From: Micromonospora parathelypteridis
GTDB taxonomy: Bacteria; Actinomycetota; Actinomycetes; Mycobacteriales; Micromonosporaceae
Direction: 5' to 3'
DNA length: 64,000 bases
Assembly: GCF_014201145.1 (NCBI RefSeq)
Contig: NZ_JACHDP010000001.1
Location: forward strand, 62,001 to 126,000
The position numbers and the translations under genes are program-made. Numbering within the stretch: position 1 is the stretch's first letter; every line of letters starts with the position of its first letter. The notes beneath the pieces were generated by a model that saw only the letters and a list, made by a program, of their open reading frames with translations, had not been told where the DNA came from and searched no databases. Positions 17,194 through 24,906 of the stretch are shown in pieces.

Positions 17194-18972
17194 TCAGGCC
17201 GCCAGCGTTGCGTAGCGGCCGTTGCGGTTCAGGAGGCTGTCGTGGGTGCCGGCCTCGACGATGCGGCCGTGGTCGAGCACCGCGATCTGGTCGGCGTCGC
17301 GCACGGTGGAGAGCCGGTGCGCGATGGTGATCGTGGTCCGACCCTCGGCGAGCACGTCGAACGCCCTCTGCACGGCCCGTTCGGTCTCGGTGTCCAGCGC
17401 GCTGGTGGCCTCGTCGAGGACCAGGATGCGCGGGTCGCGCAGCAGCGTACGGGCGATCGCGAGCCGCTGCTTCTCGCCGCCGGAGAACCGGTGGCCGCGT
17501 GAGCCGACCATGGTGTCGTACCCGTCGGGCAGCCCGGCGATGAGGTCGTGGATCTGGGCGGCGCGGGCGGCGTCCTCGATCTCCGCGTCGGTGGCGCCCG
17601 GTCGGGCGTAGCGCAGGTTCTCCCGGACGGTGGTGTGCAACAGGTACGTCTCCTGGCTGACCACGCCGACGATCGCGGCCAGGTCGGCCAGGCGCAGGTC
17701 ACGCAGGTCGACGCCGTCGACGGTGACGCGGCCGCCGGTCGGGTCGTGCAGGCGGCTGACCAGCCCGGCGAGGGTGCTCTTGCCGGAGCCGGTCTCGCCG
17801 ACCAGGGCGAGGCTGGTGCCGGCGGGCACGTCCAGGGTGACCCCGGCGAGCGCCGCGGTGTCGCTGCCCGGGTAGCCGAAGGTGACGTCCTCCAGGCGCA
17901 GGTGGCCGCGGACCCGGGTGGGGTCGAGGCGGACCGGTTCGGCGGGGTCGGCCACGTCGATCGGCAGGTCTAGGTATTCGAAGATCCGGGCGAACAGGGC
18001 CAGCGAGGCGGTGAGCGAGACGCCCACGTTGAGCAGCCCCATCAGTGGCCGGAACAGGCCGCCCTGCAGGGCGGTGAAGGCGACCAGGGTGCCGATGCTC
18101 AGCGTGCCGGCGGTGCCGGGCAGTCCTGCGGCGAGGTAGATGACCGCCGGTACGGCGGCGAAGATGATGCTCATCGAGGCCATGCGCCAGCGGCCGGCCA
18201 ACTCGCTGTGCAACTCCAGGTCGACCAGGCGGGCCGAGGAGGCGGTGAACCGGTCGATCAGCGCGGGGCCGGTGCCGAGGGTCTTGGCCAGCTGCACGCC
18301 ACTGATCGAGAGCCCTTCCTCGACGGTGACGTTGAGGTCGGCGAGTTCGCGCTGCCGTTGGGCGGTGATCTCGCGGCGCATCCGGGCGACCCGACGGGTC
18401 AGCCAGATCGCTGGCGGCAGCACCACGAGCGAGACCAGGGAGAGCTGCCAGGAGAGCGCGACCATGGCGACCGCGGTGGCGACCACGGTGGTGAGGTTGG
18501 CCGCGACGGCGGTGGCGGTGGAGGTGACCACCGACTGCATACCGCCGATGTCGTTGGTGATGCGGGACTGCACCTCGCCGGTGCGGGTGCGGGTGAAGAA
18601 GCCCAGCGACTGGCGCTGCAGGTGGCTGAAGACGTCGGTGCGGAGCCGGTGCATGACCTGCTGCCCGACCTGGGTGGAGATCCAGGTCTGGACGACGCCG
18701 AGGGCGGAGGTCACCGCGGCCACGGCGACCATGCCGAGGACCAACCAGACCAGCAGGGTCACGTCGCCCTGCGGCAGGGCCCGGTCGATGACGGTACGCA
18801 GCAGGAACGGGGTGGCCATCGCGATGATCGAGGAGATCACGATGATCGCGGTGACGGCGGCCAGCGCGGGCCGGTGGGGGGTGAACAGACGGCCGATGCG
18901 GCGTAGCGACACCTGGCGTGCCTGCGTCTTCTCTTCCGCGCTGACGGTGCGATGGCCGCGGTCGCGGCCCAT
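17194..18972 (-). CDS. ABC transporter, fused permease/ATPase (exporter)
   Basis: 592 residues from ATG 18972. Six membrane segments occupy residues ~25-310, then the nucleotide-binding domain: Walker A LVGETGSGKSTLA, Q-loop GVVSQETYL, signature FSGGEKQR, Walker B ILVLDEATSALD and the switch His in TITIAHRL. The type is a homodimeric multidrug-like exporter. It is divergent from a MarR gene with a three-half-site operator between them, so drug-responsive derepression is likely; the substrate is unknown. Confidence 0.92.
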   Translation of the reverse strand: MGRDRGHRTVSAEEKTQARQVSLRRIGRLFTPHRPALAAVTAIIVISSIIAMATPFLLRTVIDRALPQGDVTLLVWLVLGMVAVAAVTSALGVVQTWISTQVGQQVMHRLRTDVFSHLQRQSLGFFTRTRTGEVQSRITNDIGGMQSVVTSTATAVAANLTTVVATAVAMVALSWQLSLVSLVVLPPAIWLTRRVARMRREITAQRQRELADLNVTVEEGLSISGVQLAKTLGTGPALIDRFTASSARLVDLELHSELAGRWRMASMSIIFAAVPAVIYLAAGLPGTAGTLSIGTLVAFTALQGGLFRPLMGLLNVGVSLTASLALFARIFEYLDLPIDVADPAEPVRLDPTRVRGHLRLEDVTFGYPGSDTAALAGVTLDVPAGTSLALVGETGSGKSTLAGLVSRLHDPTGGRVTVDGVDLRDLRLADLAAIVGVVSQETYLLHTTVRENLRYARPGATDAEIEDAARAAQIHDLIAGLPDGYDTMVGSRGHRFSGGEKQRLAIARTLLRDPRILVLDEATSALDTETERAVQRAFDVLAEGRTTITIAHRLSTVRDADQIAVLDHGRIVEAGTHDSLLNRNGRYATLAA

Positions 18973-19014
18973 GGGGGTGGGTTCCAAGGGGCACTGCCTT
19001 TCGTTCGGATATGC

Positions 19015-19035
19015 TGAGGTTACCTCAACATGAGG
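19015..19035. promoter_or_regulatory. MarR-type operator: three TGAGG half sites
   Basis: TGAGGT-T-ACCTCA (19015-19027) is a perfect dyad, and its right arm CCTCA (19023-19027) also pairs with TGAGG (19031-19035). It sits between the divergent ABC exporter and MarR genes, where it could control both. Confidence 0.7.
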
Positions 19036-19066
19036 GAACAACCGCATCGGCTGCTACGGTATTCCG

Positions 19067-19498
19067 GTGACCGAGGACACCCCCCACACCGGCGACGACG
19101 AGAGCCTGGCCGAGACGTTCTGGGCGGTGGCGTCCCGTTTGCGCCGGCAGACGCGGGAGTCGTTGGCACCCTGGGACATCACTCCCAGCCAGTCTCGGGC
19201 ACTCGGAGTGCTGGGCCGGCACGGCGAGGTCCGCCCCGGCACGCTCGCCGAGCACCTGCGCATCGCGGCACGCTCGGCCACCGAGGTCGTCGACGACCTC
19301 CAGACCCGTGGGCTCGTCGAACGCCGTCCCGACCCGGTCGACCGGCGGGCGACCCTGGTCGCGCTCACCGAGGAGGGCAACCGCGTCAGCGCCGCCATCC
19401 GGACCGCCCGCCGGGCCGAGGCCGACCGCTTCTTCGGCCACCTCAACGACGCCGACCGCGCCGAGCTGTCCCGCATCCTGCGCACCCTGCGCGCATAA
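19067..19498 (+). CDS. MarR family transcriptional regulator
   Basis: 143 residues, GTG start. LAETFWAVASRLRRQTR is the dimer helix; ITPSQSRALGVLGRHGEV, GTLAEHLRIAARSATEVVDD (helix-turn-helix) and GLVERRPDPVDRRATLVALT (wing with the DxR motif) are classical MarR features. No ribosome site; TACGGT (19055-19060) ends 6 nt before GTG, indicating a leaderless mRNA. It likely represses the divergent ABC exporter and itself. Confidence 0.92.
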   Translation: MTEDTPHTGDDESLAETFWAVASRLRRQTRESLAPWDITPSQSRALGVLGRHGEVRPGTLAEHLRIAARSATEVVDDLQTRGLVERRPDPVDRRATLVALTEEGNRVSAAIRTARRAEADRFFGHLNDADRAELSRILRTLRA

Positions 19499-19586
19499 CG
19501 ACCGCGCACCTGGGTAGCCAGCGGCCCCCGTCCGGTCGGCGGGACCGGCCAGCACGGCCGGGGTGAGGCGACGGGAGGCCCGGCTG

Positions 19587-21371
19587 ATGTGCGGGATCAG
19601 CGGGGAGGCGCGATTCGACGGCCGGTCGCCCGACGCGGCGGCGGTCACCCGGATGACCGAGGCGATGCGCTCGCGCGGCCCGGACGACGAGGGCCTGTTC
19701 GCCGACGGCTGGGTGACCCTCGGGCATCGCCGCCTGACCATCATCGACCTGTCCGCCGCTGGCGGCCAGCCGATGGTCCGCGACGACCTGGGCCTGGCAC
19801 TGGTCTTCAACGGCTGCATCTACAACTACCCGGAGCTGCGCGAGGAGCTACGCCGCGCCGGGTACGCCTTTCACTCCACCGGGGACACCGAGGTGATCCT
19901 GGTGGCGTACGCGCACTGGGGTGAGCGTTTCGTCGACCACCTGGTCGGCATGTTCGCGATCGGGCTGGTCGACCGGGTGCGGCGGCGCCTGATCCTGGCC
20001 CGCGACCGGCTCGGCATCAAACCGCTCTACCTCGCCGAGACACCCGGGCGGCTCCGGTTCGCCTCCACCCTGCCCGCACTGTTGCGGGCCGGTGACGTCG
20101 ACACCGGCATCGACCCGGTGGCGCTGCACCACTACCTGTCCTGGCACTCCATCGTGCCCGCGCCACGCACCGTGCTGCGCGGCGTGCGCAAGCTGCCGCC
20201 GGCCACCCTGCGGGTGATCGAGGCGGACGGTCGCAGCCGCGACGAGGTGTACTGGCGGCCCGACTACGTGCGGGAGCCCGCCGACGCGGGGATGGACGCC
20301 TCCGACTGGCGCGCCGCCATCGGGGACGCGTTGCGCGCGGCGGTACGCCGACGGCTGGTCGCCGACGTACCGGTCGGCGTGCTGCTCTCCGGTGGCCTGG
20401 ACTCCAGCCTCATCGTGGCTCTGCTCGCCGAGGCCGGTCAGCAGCACCTGCGTACGTTCAGCATCGGCTTCGACAGCCGCGACGGCGAGTCCGGCGACGA
20501 GTTCCACTACTCCGACCTGGTGGCCCGCGCGTACGACACCGACCACCACCGGATCCGGTTGGCCGATGACGATCTGGTGCCGGCCGTACGGCGTGCGGTG
20601 CTGGCGATGACCGAGCCGATGGGCAGCCACGACGTGGTCGCCTTCCACCTGCTCTCCGAACAGGTGGCGCGGCACGTGAAGGTCGCACAGTCCGGGCAGG
20701 GCGCCGACGAGGTGTTCGCCGGTTACGGCTACCACCAGCCGCTGGTCGAGGCGCCCCGGCACAGCGCCGCCGAGACGTTCGCCGCCGCGTTCTTCGACCG
20801 CGACCACGACGAGCTGCGCGGCATCGTCGGCCCGGCGTACGCGCTGGAGCACGACGCCAGCCGGGACCTGCTCGCCGGGCATCTTGCCGCGCCCGGCGCA
20901 CAGACCGCGCTGGACGCCGTGCTGCGCCTGGACACCCATCTGATGCTCCCCGACGACCCGGTCAAGCGGGTGGACAGCATGAGCATGGCGTGGGGCCTGG
21001 AGGTGCGCACTCCCTTCCTCGACCAGGATTTGGTCACCCTGGCCGCGCACTGCCCGCCGGAGCACAAGGTCGCCCAGAGCGGCAAGGGCGTCCTCAAGGA
21101 GGTCGCCCGGGAGGTGCTGCCCGCCGAGGTGATCGACCGGCCCAAGGGCTACTTCCCCGTACCGGCGCTGCGCAACGTGGACGGCCCGGTGCGCGAGATG
21201 GTCGCCGAGGCGTTGCAGGCGCCGGCCGCGCGCGAGCGCGGGCTGTTCCGCCCGGAGTACGTGGCACGGCTGCTCGCCGAGCCGGACCGGGCCGAGGCGG
21301 CGGCCGGCAGCAACAAACTGTGGCAGCTCGGGCTCCTGGAGCTGTGGCTGCAGACGCACGACATCCGCTGA
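19587..21371 (+). CDS. N-acetylglutaminylglutamine amidotransferase (AsnB-like)
   Basis: 594 residues. Start fixed at ATG 19587 because the catalytic Cys must be residue 2 (MCGISGEARFDG), with GGGAGG upstream. Class-II glutaminase motifs: RGPDDEG, GHRRLTIIDLS, VFNGCIYNY; the synthetase half has the PP-loop VLLSGGLDSS and QGADEVFAGYGYH. The GE.RFDG opening and PALLRAGDVDTGIDPVALHHYLSWH match the NAGGN amidotransferase subfamily, which makes an osmoprotective dipeptide amide, better than general asparagine synthetase. The usual GNAT/ATP-grasp dipeptide ligase is not adjacent; a YbdK-type ligase is convergent 12 bp away. Confidence 0.8.
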   Translation: MCGISGEARFDGRSPDAAAVTRMTEAMRSRGPDDEGLFADGWVTLGHRRLTIIDLSAAGGQPMVRDDLGLALVFNGCIYNYPELREELRRAGYAFHSTGDTEVILVAYAHWGERFVDHLVGMFAIGLVDRVRRRLILARDRLGIKPLYLAETPGRLRFASTLPALLRAGDVDTGIDPVALHHYLSWHSIVPAPRTVLRGVRKLPPATLRVIEADGRSRDEVYWRPDYVREPADAGMDASDWRAAIGDALRAAVRRRLVADVPVGVLLSGGLDSSLIVALLAEAGQQHLRTFSIGFDSRDGESGDEFHYSDLVARAYDTDHHRIRLADDDLVPAVRRAVLAMTEPMGSHDVVAFHLLSEQVARHVKVAQSGQGADEVFAGYGYHQPLVEAPRHSAAETFAAAFFDRDHDELRGIVGPAYALEHDASRDLLAGHLAAPGAQTALDAVLRLDTHLMLPDDPVKRVDSMSMAWGLEVRTPFLDQDLVTLAAHCPPEHKVAQSGKGVLKEVAREVLPAEVIDRPKGYFPVPALRNVDGPVREMVAEALQAPAARERGLFRPEYVARLLAEPDRAEAAAGSNKLWQLGLLELWLQTHDIR

Positions 21372-21383
21372 GCGCGCCCCCGG

Positions 21384-22517
21384 TCAGCCGGCCGTGGTGC
21401 GCACGGCCAGGTCGTCGATCACCGCGCGCAGGTCACCGGTCCGTTCCAGCACCCGACGCTGCCGGGTCGCGCCGGTTCCGTCACGGCGCAGCCGGCCCAG
21501 TTGCGCCAGCACGTACCCCAGGTCGCCGTGGCGCAGCAGGGCGGGCGCGATCACCGCCATCAGGTCGTCGACGAGGGCCCAGGCCGGTCGGGTGCCACCG
21601 GCCCGCAGATCGATCAGCTCGCCGTCGAGGCCGTCGTGGGCCGCCCGCCAGTGCGCCGCGGCGACCAGGCAGTCACGCACGGGCGGGGCGGTCACCCCGG
21701 CGCGTACGTCGTCGACGAGGGAGGCGACGAGAGACCGGACCAGCGCGGCGACCAGCACCGCGTCGTCCACGTCGGGGCAGACGTCGCCGACCCGGATCTC
21801 CACCGTGGGGTACGCCGACGACGGTCGGGCGTACCAGTAGACCATCGCCGCGTCGAGCATGATGCCGGCGGCGATCAGCTCGTCGACGGTCCGGTCGTAG
21901 TCGGCGGCCGAGTCGAAGTACGGCGTCGGGCCGATGCTGGGCCAGCGTTCCAGCTGCATCGACCGCCAGCTGGCATGACCGGTGTCCCGCCCGTCGTGCA
22001 GGGGCGAGTTGGTGGTGATCGCCTGCACCACCGGCAGCCACACCCGCAGGTGGTTGCAGACCTGCACGGCCAACTCCCGGTCGGGCAGCCCGACGTGCAC
22101 GTGACAGCCGCACACCGCGGGGTCGTGCGCCACCGGCCCGTACCGGCGGGACATCGCGTGGTAGCGAGGCTCGTCGGGCACTGTCCGACGCGGCTCGGCC
22201 ACCGGGGTCGCTCCGACGGCCACGAGCCGGGCCCCGGCCGCCGTGGCGGCGTCGGCGGCGGATCGGCGCAGCGCCACCATCTGCGCGCGTAGCTCGGTGA
22301 GGTCGGCGCAGACCGGGGTGACCATCTCGACCATGCTGTGCCGGAACTCCTGGCGGCTCTGGTCGCGGGCGGGACCGCGCAGCGCGGCGAGCACCTGGTC
22401 GGCCACCGGCAGGTTCCGCCCACTGTCCGGGTCGAGCAGCAGGAACTCCTCCTCCACGCCGATCGTGAGGATGGACAGGTCGGGCACCGTGTCGGCGGTC
22501 GCCGCGCGGTAGGCCAT
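21384..22517 (-). CDS. Carboxylate-amine ligase, YbdK/GCS2 family
   Basis: 377 residues. ATG 22517 is preceded by GGAGG with 5-nt spacing and is preferred over ATG 22529. IGVEEEFLLLDPDSG is the ATP/Mg-binding Glu cluster; GCHVHVGLPD, ITTNSPLHDGRDTGHASWR and TVEIRVGDVCPDV are further family blocks. Relatives make gamma-glutamyl amide bonds weakly; the natural substrate is usually unknown. Being convergent with the NAGGN amidotransferase, it may or may not be linked to dipeptide synthesis. Confidence 0.88.
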   Translation of the reverse strand: MAYRAATADTVPDLSILTIGVEEEFLLLDPDSGRNLPVADQVLAALRGPARDQSRQEFRHSMVEMVTPVCADLTELRAQMVALRRSAADAATAAGARLVAVGATPVAEPRRTVPDEPRYHAMSRRYGPVAHDPAVCGCHVHVGLPDRELAVQVCNHLRVWLPVVQAITTNSPLHDGRDTGHASWRSMQLERWPSIGPTPYFDSAADYDRTVDELIAAGIMLDAAMVYWYARPSSAYPTVEIRVGDVCPDVDDAVLVAALVRSLVASLVDDVRAGVTAPPVRDCLVAAAHWRAAHDGLDGELIDLRAGGTRPAWALVDDLMAVIAPALLRHGDLGYVLAQLGRLRRDGTGATRQRRVLERTGDLRAVIDDLAVRTTAG

Positions 22518-22784
22518 GGCCGCCTCCATCCGCTCCTACGGCCGTGGGTGGACCCCACGACCGGGGCGGCACGGTTTCCCGGCCGAGCACCGGGACAAAC
22601 GCGTGCTCAGGATGTCGCCAGGCCCGCCGCGCGGGCGGTGGGAAAGGGCCGTTCAGCCGCGTTGTCCGTCAACGCGAAGGCTGTCCAGGTACGCGTCGAC
22701 GGCCTCCCGCCACGGCCGAGCCGGGCCAGCAGGTCGGCGCGGACTACGGGTAGGCGTAAGAGACGGGCCGTGAGCGCGCGCTGC

Positions 22785-23048
22785 TCACGCCTCAGCGACG
22801 TACACGCCCGACCCCCGTACGCCGACCACGATGCCGCGCGCTTTCAGCGCCTCCACGGCACGCGCCACCGTGCGGCGGGCCGACCCATACTCGGCCGCCA
22901 ACTCGTCGTACGTCGGGAGGCGCTGCCCGCGTGGGAACTCGCCTGAGCCGATGCGCCGTAAGAGATCAGCTTCGATCTCCTGCGCGGTATGTGGGATCGG
23001 CACCTTCACAGGCTGCGCCTTCCCAGCGTAGAGCCTACTTGCACCCAT
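22785..23048 (-). CDS. Short GntR-type DNA-binding protein
   Basis: 87 residues, only the winged helix: AQEIEADLLRRIGSGEFPRG, QRLPTYDELAAEYGSARRTV and the wing RGIVVGVRGSGVYVAEA. No effector-binding domain, so ligand control is unlikely. It is divergent from the small Cys/His protein at 23191, a pairing seen in streptomycete-type genomes. Confidence 0.88.
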   Translation of the reverse strand: MGASRLYAGKAQPVKVPIPHTAQEIEADLLRRIGSGEFPRGQRLPTYDELAAEYGSARRTVARAVEALKARGIVVGVRGSGVYVAEA

Positions 23049-23167
23049 TGCACTACTGGCACTTGTGGCATTACTGTCGATCTCGCGCGGTGCGTAGTAG
23101 ATCCGGGATCGGTGCGCGTCGCTGCGCTCATGGGGCGTCCGCTGGTCTCGCCGATCACGCGGGCGCC

Positions 23168-23183
23168 CCCTCCTAGAGGAGGG
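23168..23183 (+). promoter_or_regulatory. Hairpin that contains the ribosome site of the small gene
   Basis: CCCTCCT-AG-AGGAGGG is a perfect 7-bp inverted repeat. Its 3' arm AGGAGGG is the Shine-Dalgarno for ATG 23191, so pairing would block initiation. As DNA it could also be a GntR site, since it lies between the divergent genes. Confidence 0.5.
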
Positions 23184-23190
23184 AGTAGCC

Positions 23191-23391
23191 ATGTTCAGTG
23201 CGCGGGCCGACGGTGGCCAGCCATTGCGAGTGCCGGTCGATATCGAGGTGTGGGCATGGGGCGTTGTGGTGCCCGGCCGGGTCACCTGCGACCGATGCTG
23301 GCGGGCGCTGCGCATCGACACAGGCACCACGCCCGGAGAAATCGCAAAGGCGGTCGCCGACCACCGGGAGCAGTGTGCGGGGACGCCGTAG
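23191..23391 (+). CDS. Small Cys/His protein, unknown
   Basis: 66 residues with a strong ribosome site. A CDRC pair near residue 32 and a later HREQC give a C-x2-C...H-x3-C set that could bind zinc. Mostly beta-like N terminus, no membrane segment. The family is not named; it sits beside a short GntR gene. Confidence 0.65.
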   Translation: MFSARADGGQPLRVPVDIEVWAWGVVVPGRVTCDRCWRALRIDTGTTPGEIAKAVADHREQCAGTP

Positions 23392-23421
23392 TTGAGGCCG
23401 GTGGGAGGAGATTCGTCAGTC

Positions 23422-24777
23422 ATGCGCCGGACGGTTGTGGGTAAGCGCCGCGGCGTGACCGACGGCATCCGGGTGGTCGTGGTCGGCGCCGGCTTCTCCG
23501 GACTGGCCGCCGCGCTGGCGCTCACCCGTGCAGGAGCCGAGGTGCGAGTGCTGGAGGCCCGCGACCGGGTCGGCGGTCGGGTGTTGACCCGTTGGCTGCC
23601 CGACGGCACCCAACTCGACCTGGGGGCGCAGTGGATCGGCCCGACCCAGGACCGGATGTACGCGCTGGTCGCCGAGCACGGCCTGGTCACCTTCGCATCG
23701 GCGGCGCTCGGCGCGCCCACCCTGCTCTGGGCCGGCCAGCGCCGGGCCGGGCCGCCCGCGCAGGCCGGCCGGGTGCTCGGGCTGCTCGACGAGTACGCCG
23801 CACGACTGGACCCGGACGCACCCTGGCAGGCGCCGGAGGCCGCGCAGTGGGACCGGACGATCCTCGGCGGCTGGCTGCGCGCGACGGCCGGGGACGGCGA
23901 CACCGCCGACTACCTGGGGCGGCTGCTCGCCGGTGGGCTGCTGGCCACCGGCGCGGACGAGGTGTCCCTGTTGCAGCTGCTGTTCTACCTGCGCAGCGCC
24001 GGCGGGACCGGGCCGTTGCTGGGGATGGCCGGGGGCGCGCAGCAGGACCGGATCGTGGGCGGGCCGTCGGCGCTGGCCGAGCGGATGGCTCTGGCCCTGC
24101 CCCCGGGGACCCTGACGCTGGCCACACCGGTGCGGTCGATCGAGCAGACCATCGACCGGGTGACGGCGTGGACCGACACCGGGCGCGTCGACGGCGACGC
24201 GGTGGTGGTCGCGCTGGCGCCGGCACTGGCCGGCCGGATCCGGTACGACCCACCGCTGCCCGCGCTCCGCGACGGGCTGACCCAGCGGATGCCGATGGGT
24301 TCGGCGCTGAAGGTGCACGCGGTCTACCCGGAGCCGTTCTGGCGTGCCGACGGGCTGTCCGGGGTGTCCACCAGCAGCGCTGGTCCGCTCACCGAGACGG
24401 TCGACAACTCCACCCCGACCTCGCCGCTCGGGGTGCTGACCGGGTTCAGTTACTCGGTGGATGCCGCCGCGCTGCGCGAGATGTCATCCGACGAGCGTCG
24501 GCGGTGCCTGCTGGACGCGTTCGCCTGCGTGGTCGGGCCGCGAGCCCGGGACCCGGTGGACCTGGTCGAGTACGACTGGTCGGCCGAGGAGTGGACGCGG
24601 GGTTGTTTCTGCGGTGGGCTCACCCCGGGTACCTGGGGCACCTACGGTCCTCGACTACGGGCGTCGGTGGGGCGGGTGCACTGGGCGGGCACCGAGACGG
24701 CGACCCGCTGGACCGGCTACCTGGAGGGCGCGGTGCGGGCCGGTGAGCGGGCGGCGGCCCAGGTGCTGTCGGGTTGA
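23422..24777 (+). CDS. Flavin-containing amine oxidase
   Basis: 451 residues from ATG 23422 (GGAGGAG ~11 nt upstream; GTG 23455 is possible). The Rossmann start VVVVGAGFSGLAAALALTR with LEARDRVGGR binds FAD; GAQWIGPTQDRMY is the second FAD block and WAGTETATRWTGYLEGAVRAG the C-terminal FAD-binding motif of monoamine oxidases. It oxidises a primary or polyamine to an aldehyde with H2O2; substrate unknown. A strong hairpin follows the stop. Confidence 0.9.
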   Translation: MRRTVVGKRRGVTDGIRVVVVGAGFSGLAAALALTRAGAEVRVLEARDRVGGRVLTRWLPDGTQLDLGAQWIGPTQDRMYALVAEHGLVTFASAALGAPTLLWAGQRRAGPPAQAGRVLGLLDEYAARLDPDAPWQAPEAAQWDRTILGGWLRATAGDGDTADYLGRLLAGGLLATGADEVSLLQLLFYLRSAGGTGPLLGMAGGAQQDRIVGGPSALAERMALALPPGTLTLATPVRSIEQTIDRVTAWTDTGRVDGDAVVVALAPALAGRIRYDPPLPALRDGLTQRMPMGSALKVHAVYPEPFWRADGLSGVSTSSAGPLTETVDNSTPTSPLGVLTGFSYSVDAAALREMSSDERRRCLLDAFACVVGPRARDPVDLVEYDWSAEEWTRGCFCGGLTPGTWGTYGPRLRASVGRVHWAGTETATRWTGYLEGAVRAGERAAAQVLSG

Positions 24778-24806
24778 GGTGCTGACGGATTGAGGTGGCA
24801 CGCGGA

Positions 24807-24843
24807 GGGGCCGGCCCGGTCTCGGCGGGACCGGGCCGGCCCC
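24807..24843. terminator. Strong bidirectional hairpin between convergent genes
   Basis: GGGGCCGGCCCGGT (24807-24820) and ACCGGGCCGGCCCC (24830-24843) are perfect 14-bp arms around a 9-nt loop, between the amine oxidase stop and the beta-helix enzyme stop. Confidence 0.7.
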
Positions 24844-24865
24844 GGCCCACGGTGCGCCCCGGCCA

Positions 24866-24889
24866 GCCCGGTCGGTCAGTCGACCGGGC
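24866..24889 (-). terminator. Second hairpin next to the beta-helix enzyme stop
   Basis: GCCCGGTCG (24866-24874) and CGACCGGGC (24881-24889) pair perfectly with a 6-nt loop, 18 bp past the stop of the minus-strand gene. Confidence 0.55.
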
Positions 24890-24906
24890 CGGCGCGGGGG
24901 GCCCGG

